A DNA stretch of 64,000 nucleotides, from NCBI GenBank assembly GCA_938083085.1, contig CALLKX010000012.1, positions 113,761-177,760 on the forward strand, in the 5' to 3' direction. Source of the stretch: an uncultured bacterium. Its GTDB lineage: Bacteria; Planctomycetota; UBA1135; GCA-002686595. A program made the translations under genes and the position numbers. Each line of letters opens with the position of its first letter. Positions within the stretch are counted from its first letter, which is position 1. Positions 17,707 to 25,352 of the stretch are shown one piece after another. The notes beneath the pieces were generated by a model. That model ran no database searches, was not told the origin of the DNA, and saw only the letters and a list, made by a program, of their open reading frames with translations.

Positions 17707-18792
17707 ATGAGATTCAAGTCCATCCTGGGAATCGCTCTGATTCCCATGGTCGCCTACGCGGCCAACCCCGTCGTCGGGGAGGCGCCCGCTGCCATGGCAG
17801 CCGCGCCCTCCATCGACGACTTCACCGCCCTCGACGAGGAATTCGACACGGCGCTCGTTGAGTACACCAAGGAGCTCAAGGCCGCCGACAAGGCGCAGCG
17901 CCGCGAGCTCCGGGCGAACTCCCCGATCAAGCTCTACTGGCCGCGCTTCGAGGCCATGTCCAAGGCCGGCGAGGGCCGCGCGACGCTCTGGCTCGTGGAG
18001 CACATCAAGGAGAACCGCGACGTCCGCTCGAAGGAGCGCGGCGCAGTGCTCACGCCGCTGTTCAAGTCGATCATCGACAACCACGCGGACGCCGAGTGGT
18101 TCACGAGCGCCGTCAAGAGCCTCGCGGCCAACAAGAAGTACGTCGGGGCAGACGAGACGGTGGCCATGCTCGACAAGGCGGCCAAGACCGCCAAGTCGGA
18201 CAACGCCAAGGCCGCCTCGCTGTTCTTCGCAGCCAACATCCTCGCGGACAGCGACCCCGCTCGGGCCGAGAAGCTGATGGCCGAGATCGGCGAGAAGTAC
18301 TCGAACACCGTGTACGGCACCGCCGCCCGCGCCTCCAAGGCAACCCCCGAGGACTCCGAGGTCGGCAAGGTCGCTCCCACCTTCGTGGGCGAGACGATCG
18401 ACGGCTTCCAGTTCTCCATCGAGGACTACCGCGGCAAGGTCGTGGCCCTCGATTTCTACGGGTTCTGGTGACCCCCCTGCAGGCGCGGCATGCCGCACCT
18501 TAAGACGCTCGTTGAGCGTCACGAAAACGACCCCTTCGCACTCATCGGAATCAACACTGGCGACGAGCCAGACGCCTACCACGAAGGCGTCAAGGAGTTC
18601 GGCCTCACCTGGCTGAGCGCCTTCCAGGGCCAGGCCATGACGCCGATCTCGGACCTCTACAAGGTCCGGGGCTATCCCACCTATCTCGTGCTCGATACCG
18701 ACGGCACCATCGCCTACCGCGGCCACAGCGGCACCGAGATCGACGCGGTCGTCGCCGATCTCCTCGCCAAGGCCAAGGCCAAGGACAAGTAG
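17707..18792 (+). CDS. TlpA/ResA-like thioredoxin-fold protein, predicted selenoprotein (Sec at TGA 18469-18471)
   Basis: The frame reads 254 codons, a TGA, then 106 more codons to TAG, giving 361 aa if TGA encodes selenocysteine (U255). Residues 1-19 are a signal peptide (MRFKSILGIALIPMVAYA). Residues ~35-210 are a helical domain. From 218 a TlpA/AhpC-TSA thioredoxin fold begins (GKVAPTFVGETIDG, GKVVALDFYGFW). The redox motif reads W-U255-P-P-C258-R, where family members have W-C-x-x-C. After it the fold continues without interruption, including the cis-proline segment VRGYPTYLVLDTDG. The frame, motif position and intact downstream half argue against a pseudogene. A protein ending at the TGA would lack the whole active site. 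It is six bases upstream of the di-heme peroxidase gene, suggesting a periplasmic redox operon. Likely a periplasmic disulfide reductase, for example in cytochrome c maturation. Confidence 0.9.
18481..18500 (+). promoter_or_regulatory. Candidate SECIS hairpin after the TGA of the TlpA-like gene
   Basis: The RNA can fold as AGG, C, GCGG, loop CAUG, CCGC, A, CCU, with one C-A mismatch. The apex begins 18 bases after the TGA, similar to the E. coli fdhF spacing. The loop lacks the GGU of classical elements unless the G-C pair closing it opens. A second perfect hairpin (GACGCTC, GTT, GAGCGTC; 18504-18520) lies further on and could take part. The fold is less convincing than the one in the dsbD-like gene. 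Confidence 0.5.
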
Positions 18793-18798
18793 CGAGAT

Positions 18799-19818
18799 AT
18801 GGGAGACCGTGGAATCAGAGCGGGGCGCCTCGGCTGGCTGGCCCTCCTGCCAGTCCTCGTCGCGGCGCAGCTCGCGCAGGACGACGAAGCCCCCCCTCTG
18901 ATCCCACGGGACTCCCTCCCGACCCCCTTCGTGCGGACCGCGCCCCTCGGCGTGGAAGAGCTCGCGGAGGGGTTCGGGGCCTCCCAGGAGGTCTTCGACC
19001 TGGGCCGCCGGCTCTTCTTCGACCCGGTCCTGTCCCCGCTCCGATCGGTGTCCTGTGCGTCTTGCCATCAGCCCGAGCTCGGCTTCGCGGACAACCGCAA
19101 GCTCTCTCGCGGGATCGAGGGCTACCTGACCCTTCGCAACGCCCCCTCGCTCCTCAACAAGGGGCTCAGCGAGAAGGTCCTTTGGGACGGCCGGGCGGCG
19201 ACCCTCGAGGATCAGGTCCTCATGCCGATCGAGAACCCCGAGGAGATGGGGCTGGGCAAGGCTGCGGCGGTGAACCGCCTCTCGAGCGACCCGTCCTACG
19301 CGGCGGAGTTCCAGAAGGCCTTCGGGCGAGAGGTGGACGACGCGGCCCTCGCCGCGGCGCTGGCTGGCTTTGTCCGCGGGCTGACGGCTGGCGATTCCCC
19401 GGTGGACCGCTTCCGCGACGGAGACGTCGAGGCCCTCTCGGCCGATGAGGAGGCGGGACTCTGGATCTACGAGGGCCGCGGCCGCTGCTGGCGGTGCCAT
19501 AACGGCCCGAACTTCAGCGACGAGTCGTTCCACAACACCGGCGTCGGCGCCATCGAAGGTGTGCCGGAGCCGGGCCGGTTCGCGATCACCGGCGAGGACG
19601 GGGACCAGGGGCGCTTCCGAACCCCCGGACTCCGCATGTTGACCAAGACGGCGCCCTACATGCACGACGGGAGCCTTGGGACTCTCGCCGAGGTGGTCGA
19701 GTTCTACCGCGACGGCGGCAACGCGAACCCCCACCTCTCCGACCGCATGGGCAAGATCGAGCTGACCGACGAAGAGGCCGCGCAGCTCGTGGCCTTCCTC
19801 GAGGCGATGTCCCGCTGA
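18799..19818 (+). CDS. Di-heme cytochrome c peroxidase (CcpA/MauG family)
   Basis: The 339 aa periplasmic protein has an N-terminal signal peptide (residues ~1-25, RLGWLALLPVLVAAQLA). There are two heme c attachment motifs: CASCH at 86-90 and CWRCH at 230-234. The region LFFDPVLSPLRSVSCASCHQPELGFADNRKLSRGI is characteristic of bacterial di-heme peroxidases, as are the later SFHNTGVG and FRTPGLRMLTKTAPYMHDGSLGTL segments, where the Met and His ligands are expected. It reduces H2O2 with electrons from small cytochromes, or, in MauG-like members, oxidises a protein partner. It starts six bases after the selenoprotein stop and ends eight bases before the next gene, so the three are an operon. Confidence 0.93.
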   Translation: MGDRGIRAGRLGWLALLPVLVAAQLAQDDEAPPLIPRDSLPTPFVRTAPLGVEELAEGFGASQEVFDLGRRLFFDPVLSPLRSVSCASCHQPELGFADNRKLSRGIEGYLTLRNAPSLLNKGLSEKVLWDGRAATLEDQVLMPIENPEEMGLGKAAAVNRLSSDPSYAAEFQKAFGREVDDAALAAALAGFVRGLTAGDSPVDRFRDGDVEALSADEEAGLWIYEGRGRCWRCHNGPNFSDESFHNTGVGAIEGVPEPGRFAITGEDGDQGRFRTPGLRMLTKTAPYMHDGSLGTLAEVVEFYRDGGNANPHLSDRMGKIELTDEEAAQLVAFLEAMSR

Positions 19819-19826
19819 GCTGCGCC

Positions 19827-22800
19827 GTGGTGACCTCGGTGATGGTGAGCCGGAAGACGATTGGGGCGGTCGCGCTGCTCTCATCCCAGCTGATCTCCCT
19901 GTTGCCCGGGCAGGCGCTGCCCGAGCGGCCCTCGATCTGGCGGGAGGTGACAGGGGTCCTCGACGAGGGGGGCCCGCTGGAGCAGGACCACGACCCCCGC
20001 TTCCAGCGACCTCACCTGCCGGCCTTCCGGACCTCGCAGGATGGCCGCCTGGCCATGACGGTGGCGCGGGCGCCGCGCTTCACCCTCTTCACTCCGGAGA
20101 AGCTCCGTCGCCGGGGCGGGGGCGCGCCTCTCATGCTGCAGCCCGCCGGTGAGTCGAACCTACGGTGGACAGGCTGGGCCTACGTGGGCGGTGATCCGGT
20201 CACGCAGGCGCAGATTCTCGCCGCCGGCACGGGGCGTGAGATCATTCAGAGCTGCTTCTGGGACGAGGCGCTCCCGACCCGCACGCCTTCCGGGCGGGAC
20301 CGCTACCAGGTCAAGGCCGTGGTGACCACGCGGGGACCCGGCGGCAGCCTGCAGCTGTTCATGACGCCGCTCGCCATCGAGGTCGCCGCGCCAAAGACGG
20401 CGGGCGCCCACATCGCGGCCATCGAGGTGGAGGGACCCACCATCGCGGGGCCGAACTTCTCCGAGCTCGCCGCGGGCGCCTTTCACTCCGGCGGCGGCTT
20501 CGAGCCGATGATCGCCGGTGACGGCCGCCTGCTCGTCATGCGGATTCGCTCCAGTGACCTCCCGACCCCGTCCGGGCCGGGGGCGGCGGACATCGTCTAC
20601 TCCTACTACGAGGACCCCGCAGGGACCCGCGGAAGCGCCAATCCGGCCTTCTGGACCGAGGTGTTCCCGATCAGTCACGCTCCCCATGACCCGCGGCTGA
20701 ACGGGCCCATGGAACTGGGTGGCTTCGGCTTCGCGCAGTTCCCGTTCCGCGCACCCGATGGGCAGGTGGTGCCGGACTGGGAAGACCTCGGCGGCGCCTA
20801 TCCCTGGATCGATCGGGGCGCGCGGAACCTCTTCTACACGACCATCGGCGACACCCTGCACCTGCAGGACCCCAACCCACAGTTCCCCAACCGCGACCCG
20901 CGGAGCGCTGCGGAGTGGACCCAGACTCGCTACGAGGCCGTGGGCGTCCCTGGCGATCCGAGGCAGCGCTGGGGGGCCGAGTCGAGCCGGACCTTCCAGG
21001 GGGTGGCGGTGGCGGGCCTCTGGACCCGAGGCAAGACCGTCCTGCTCGACGGACTCCTGAACGACATGGACTTCGCGATCGGTCACTCCGAGGCGAGTTC
21101 ATACGGCGGGGCGCCCTACAACGTCGGGCCGCAGCAGCGACTGGTGCGCCTGTTCGAGGGGACCGGGGTTCCCTCGGTGGACCCATCCAGCGGATGGGTC
21201 CGGCTCGGTTACGGTCGAGCGTCGGAGACCCCTGGCCTGCCCTCGGGGGTCAATGGGAACAGCTCGGTGATCGAGTCCACCGAGAGCAAGCTGCATATCG
21301 CCGATCGCCTGCGTCCGCTGCTCCTGCGGGACGTCGTGTGGCACGTCCAAAACGGCAAACACACCGACGAGGTGGCCTTCGACGACTTCCTCGACCCCGG
21401 TGCGCTCATCGTGGCGGAGATGAACGGCAGGCTCACCCTCCCGGATCTCTCCGGCCCCGGCTTCAACGATCTCGAGCACCGCTCCGGCTGGAACCCGGTC
21501 ACGCGCGCGTTTGACCTCCCGGTGCAACTTCAGAACGCCGCGACGAACCTCGACGCGTGGCGTCTGCCCCCCTTTGGGGAGCTGGTCGGCTCGGGGGGCT
21601 TCGGCGGGCGCTTGGAGCCGGCTGCCCTGGGTGGCGTACGCGGCCGCGGGCTGTGGCTGGACGGGGGCCTCAGCTTGCGCTTCGACGCGCCAAGTCGGGT
21701 CCAGCCGGGACCGCCTTCGCCCGAGGCCTTCTATGTCGGGCTCTTCGTGGACTGCCGCTTCGCGGATGACGGCGAGCGACGGCCTCTGGTCACGTTCCCT
21801 GACGGCACGTCGCTCGAGTTGCTCGGACGCTCGTCCCTCCAGTACGTGTTCGGTGATCGCGTGCTGCACCGGATCCTCTTGCCCGCGGAGGTCAGCTTCT
21901 TGCCCGACGGTGCTCAGGCTCCCGAGCTCCACGGCTTCTTCCGCGAGGGCGCCTGGACCCACGTTGGCCTGCGTATTGAGCGGTTGGGCCGGCGCGTCAC
22001 GCTGCTTCTGGACGGCTTCCCGTTGGACCGCTGGCAGGATCCAACTCGTTCCATCTTCCAGCCCCTCGCGTCGGCCGGTGCCATCACCGTTGGCGGGGCC
22101 GTTGCCGGTGGGTCGCATTCGCTGAGGGGCTGGGTCGACGAATTCAAGGTCCTGGCGCACGACGTCGACCCCGAGTCTGCGTCCAACCACGCGCGCGGCA
22201 CGCTGATCGGCTTCCCCGCCAATCCGCAGTCGTCGCGTTGGATGGACAGGGTGGCCTCGCTCTTCCCCGCCTGGGCTCACGAAGAGCTCAGCGAGGCGTT
22301 GCGGCGTCGCGGGGAGCTGTCGGAGGATCGCTATGTGTCCTTCGTGGACGCCTCGCGCGACCTCGGCGTTCACCGGGCCTCGATTCCCGCGGGCGCGCGC
22401 CACCTGCGGACGGCGGTGCACTTCCCCGAGGGGCCGATCTTCCAGGATCGACCGCGCCCTGACTCCAGCGCGAATCTCTTCTGCCTCAGCTGCCACACCG
22501 CAGGCGCCTCCGGCGGGCTGGGGCTAGAGGCGCTCACGTACCGGCCGGGACTCGCTGCTCTCCGTGATCCGCGACGCCAGCCCTCCCAGCCCCCGGCGAG
22601 AATTGGTGGGGCCATCCCCAATGGACTCGTCGACGCCGGCAGCACGCCCCGTCCGCGCCCGGATGAGCCTCGGCCATTCGATGGCTCGCCGGTCCTCGTG
22701 GATCGCTGGCTGCTCGAGCGTTGGGGGAGCCGGGCAGCGGAGGTGCGCGCGTTCTCTGTGCTCTCCGATGAGCGTGTCATTGGCGCTCTGGAGCCCGGCC

Positions 22801-23624
22801 AGCAGCTGGACCCCGTGCAGGTTGGGACCGCGGTGGTGGACCTTCGGGTCGACCTCGACGCGGCCCAGGGTGATGTGGAATTGGTGCTCTCAGGCCTTGG
22901 TGCGGGCGCCCCCGTTGAGCTCCGCCGAACCACCCTCTCCCACGGCCCCTACAGGCTCTTCGGCCCGGGGGGCGTGGGGTTCGATCTGGTGCCGGGCAGC
23001 TACAGGCTCGACGCGACCCCCGCGGGTGGCGCGACGGTGTCACGTCAGTTCACGGTCGTCGGCGGGTCACCGCGAACGGTCGCTGCGTCCTCGGATCTCT
23101 TTCGGCCGGGGTCGCCCCCTGACGGTTGGTTCCTGCGGCGCAACGACATCGGTGGAGCCCTCGAAGCGGACGAGTTCGTGGCCCTCTCCTGGGACGCCCT
23201 GAGTCGACGCTACGCAGGCCGGACTCCGGAGGATGGTTGGATCGCCAACGGCGTCGGACGACCCGGTCGCGGGGTCCTTGAGTCGCCGGCGGGCGCGGAG
23301 CAGGGCGTCGTGGCGGCGGGGTACACGGTGAAGGCGGCCGGCTTCTACCTGGTGGAGGGACTCTCTTCGGGCGCCGTCGGCGGAACGGAGTTGATCTGCC
23401 GGGTGCTCCTCGGCCATGGGGCCGGCGGGGCGGCGACGACGCTGTTCGAGCAGACCCTGCCCGCCTCAGGGCCGCCCAACTTGACCAGTGGGCCGACCTG
23501 GATGGAGCCGGGGGATGTGATCTGGGTGGTCATGGCCCCGGGGCAGACGAGCGCCGGCGATGCCTTCAGCTGGGACTTCCGCGTCCGCTTTGGGGACGTC
23601 AGCTGGGCGCAGTCCTTCGATTGA
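19827..23624 (+). CDS. Very large secreted protein with LamG-like domain and one heme c motif
   Basis: The 1265 aa protein has an N-terminal hydrophobic signal (about residues 8-30, KTIGAVALLSSQLISLLPG). The first ~600 residues are beta-rich and unassigned, perhaps a propeller-like domain (many SxxDGRLxxM and DP-rich turns). About residues 610-790 resemble a LamG/concanavalin-like lectin fold (WLDGGLSLRFDAPSR, WTHVGLRIERLGRRVTLLL, LRGWVDEFKVLAHDVD). A single CxxCH motif, CLSCH at 886-890, indicates a covalently bound heme c. The C-terminal ~370 residues carry beta-sandwich stretches and a variable tail. The name of this family is not known to me. Cotranscription with a di-heme peroxidase suggests electron transfer or substrate oxidation outside the cytoplasmic membrane. 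Confidence 0.75.
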   Translation: MVTSVMVSRKTIGAVALLSSQLISLLPGQALPERPSIWREVTGVLDEGGPLEQDHDPRFQRPHLPAFRTSQDGRLAMTVARAPRFTLFTPEKLRRRGGGAPLMLQPAGESNLRWTGWAYVGGDPVTQAQILAAGTGREIIQSCFWDEALPTRTPSGRDRYQVKAVVTTRGPGGSLQLFMTPLAIEVAAPKTAGAHIAAIEVEGPTIAGPNFSELAAGAFHSGGGFEPMIAGDGRLLVMRIRSSDLPTPSGPGAADIVYSYYEDPAGTRGSANPAFWTEVFPISHAPHDPRLNGPMELGGFGFAQFPFRAPDGQVVPDWEDLGGAYPWIDRGARNLFYTTIGDTLHLQDPNPQFPNRDPRSAAEWTQTRYEAVGVPGDPRQRWGAESSRTFQGVAVAGLWTRGKTVLLDGLLNDMDFAIGHSEASSYGGAPYNVGPQQRLVRLFEGTGVPSVDPSSGWVRLGYGRASETPGLPSGVNGNSSVIESTESKLHIADRLRPLLLRDVVWHVQNGKHTDEVAFDDFLDPGALIVAEMNGRLTLPDLSGPGFNDLEHRSGWNPVTRAFDLPVQLQNAATNLDAWRLPPFGELVGSGGFGGRLEPAALGGVRGRGLWLDGGLSLRFDAPSRVQPGPPSPEAFYVGLFVDCRFADDGERRPLVTFPDGTSLELLGRSSLQYVFGDRVLHRILLPAEVSFLPDGAQAPELHGFFREGAWTHVGLRIERLGRRVTLLLDGFPLDRWQDPTRSIFQPLASAGAITVGGAVAGGSHSLRGWVDEFKVLAHDVDPESASNHARGTLIGFPANPQSSRWMDRVASLFPAWAHEELSEALRRRGELSEDRYVSFVDASRDLGVHRASIPAGARHLRTAVHFPEGPIFQDRPRPDSSANLFCLSCHTAGASGGLGLEALTYRPGLAALRDPRRQPSQPPARIGGAIPNGLVDAGSTPRPRPDEPRPFDGSPVLVDRWLLERWGSRAAEVRAFSVLSDERVIGALEPGQQLDPVQVGTAVVDLRVDLDAAQGDVELVLSGLGAGAPVELRRTTLSHGPYRLFGPGGVGFDLVPGSYRLDATPAGGATVSRQFTVVGGSPRTVAASSDLFRPGSPPDGWFLRRNDIGGALEADEFVALSWDALSRRYAGRTPEDGWIANGVGRPGRGVLESPAGAEQGVVAAGYTVKAAGFYLVEGLSSGAVGGTELICRVLLGHGAGGAATTLFEQTLPASGPPNLTSGPTWMEPGDVIWVVMAPGQTSAGDAFSWDFRVRFGDVSWAQSFD

Positions 23625-23891
23625 AGGGGCGACGGCGACTCGGTCCAGCAAGGGACAGGGCCCACTCTTGGGGTCTCCAGGTGGGATCACGGCGAGCGGG
23701 TGGAGGCGGCGCGCGGCGCTGCTCCGGCCCAGGTGGCCTGTTGGACGCCAGCGGCGGGCTGTTCGATCCTGGTTGGCTGTGAATCCGGGGGGCGTGGATC
23801 GCCGAACGGCGATCTGGCGGGAGCGATCCATCCAGGGGTCGTCTTTGGACCCTGCGGTCCCGCCACTCCTCCCGATCTCCAGACGGCAGCC

Positions 23892-25184
23892 ATGAATCAG
23901 ACCCTCGCGACCCTCGGCCTCTCAGGCCTCCTCATGCTCACGACTCAGGCACGCCCGCAGGACGGCGGGACCCTGGTGGACCTCGCGGTGGGCGCCGGGA
24001 ACTTCACGACCTTGGTCGCCGCGGTCGAGGCCGCGGGGCTCGTGGACGCGCTCTCTGGCGAGGGCCCGCTCACCGTCTTCGCGCCCACCGATGCTGCGTT
24101 TGCGGCCTTGGGGGAGGACACCCTGAAGGAGCTCCTCACGGAGCGCGGCCGGCCGCAGCTGACCCGCATCCTCCTGCACCACGTGGTGGCTGGAGAGGTG
24201 CTCGCGGAGGACGTGGTCCAGGCAGGTGGGCTTGAGACCCTCGCCGGGACCCGCCTCGCCGCACAGGCGGCGCTCGGGCGGGTGATCGTCGACGGGGCAG
24301 CGGTGGAGGCCGCCGACCTGCGAGCGAGCAACGGAGTGATCCACGTGATCGACCGCGTTCTGCTGCCGCCCGCGCGGTCGTCCGCGCTCGAGGCGCTGCT
24401 CGTGGGCGCGGTGGAGCGGGGCGTGGCGCTGTTCAACGATGGCGACGAGGCGGGCTGCTGTGCGGTCTACGCCACGGCGCTCGACGCCCTTCGGCTTGGG
24501 GGCGGCTTCGGCCTGTTGGACTGGGAGCGTGAGGTCCTCCTGGGGATGGTGGGCGAGGCCAACCGGTCCGCCGGGGCACGAGAGCTGGCCTGGGCGTACC
24601 GGGGCATCATCGACGCGGTGCTCGCCGGGGAGCTGCCTCGGCCCGCGCCAAAGGTCGACGTCTCGGGCCGCGTGGTCTTCAGCTTCGGCGGCGTAGCCGA
24701 GACACGCAGGTGGGACACCGTCCTCGACGGTGTCATGGGGGGACGGTCCACGGGCCGGATCCGTCAGGCAGAGGGCGCGATGATCTTCGAGGGGGTGACC
24801 TCGCTCGAGAACAACGGGGGCTTCTCCTCCATCCGCTGCGGCGTCGCGGACGGGGCGTTCGCCGGCGCGAACACGATCCAGCTGCGCGTCAAGGGGGACG
24901 GCCGGACGTACATCTTCGGCGCTCGGACCTCCAGCGGGATGGGAGGCGACTCCTTCTGGACGCGCTTCGCCACGGTGGACGGCGAGTGGCAGACCGTGGA
25001 CGTCCGGATCGAGGACATGGAGCGGCACTTCTTCGGCCGCAGGATGGACGGCACGATCACCCCGGAGCGGATCCGCGGGCTCGAGTTCTACGTCTATGAC
25101 AAGAAGGCCGGCCCGTTCCGCCTGGAGGTGGACGAGATCCGGGCGACGTCGAGCTCGAGAGCCCTGGCGCGCGGCGGCAGCTGA
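23892..25184 (+). CDS. FAS1 (fasciclin) domain fused to a CIA30/NDUFAF1-like domain, exported
   Basis: The 430 aa protein starts at the ATG of MNQTLATLGLSGLLML, a signal peptide of ~20 residues; the frame further upstream is non-coding in appearance. Residues ~28-160 are a FAS1 domain: FTTLVAAVEAAGLVDALSG, the family H1/H2 motifs LTVFAPTDAAFAAL and SNGVIHVIDRVLLPP. A helical linker follows (~165-245). Residues ~255-415 match the CIA30 fold (WDTVLDGVMGGRSTGRIRQ, GGFSSIRCGVADGAF, FWTRFATVDGEWQTVDV). FAS1 domains mediate adhesion, and CIA30 domains are carbohydrate-binding-like jelly rolls. Fusion of the two suggests a surface or periplasmic binding protein. It follows the preceding operon by 267 bases that hold no recognisable gene. 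Confidence 0.85.
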   Translation: MNQTLATLGLSGLLMLTTQARPQDGGTLVDLAVGAGNFTTLVAAVEAAGLVDALSGEGPLTVFAPTDAAFAALGEDTLKELLTERGRPQLTRILLHHVVAGEVLAEDVVQAGGLETLAGTRLAAQAALGRVIVDGAAVEAADLRASNGVIHVIDRVLLPPARSSALEALLVGAVERGVALFNDGDEAGCCAVYATALDALRLGGGFGLLDWEREVLLGMVGEANRSAGARELAWAYRGIIDAVLAGELPRPAPKVDVSGRVVFSFGGVAETRRWDTVLDGVMGGRSTGRIRQAEGAMIFEGVTSLENNGGFSSIRCGVADGAFAGANTIQLRVKGDGRTYIFGARTSSGMGGDSFWTRFATVDGEWQTVDVRIEDMERHFFGRRMDGTITPERIRGLEFYVYDKKAGPFRLEVDEIRATSSSRALARGGS

Positions 25185-25352
25185 TCCCCAGGGGGGGCTC
25201 GCGGGTGATGGCCCGGGACCGCGTGAGGGGGAGCGGGGAGAGGCGCTGTTTCGAGACGTCGCTGTCGGTGCAGGCGTCCTCGGCTGCGCCATTGGTTCCG
25301 CGTTCCCATGCTTGTGCAGGAACCCAACCCTTGGACGTGCCGTCCAGCACCT

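Noticed and set aside
17707..18471. The TlpA-like gene as a pseudogene or two genes split by a nonsense mutation
   Set aside because: The TGA sits exactly at a redox-active residue, the frame after it is intact to a normal C-terminus, and the same event occurs in the DsbD-like gene. A nonsense mutation at the same motif position in two redox genes is unlikely.
17614..19884. 756-codon antisense frame over the selenoprotein and peroxidase genes
   Set aside because: The plus-strand genes have signal peptides, heme motifs and thioredoxin motifs. The antisense frame has none.
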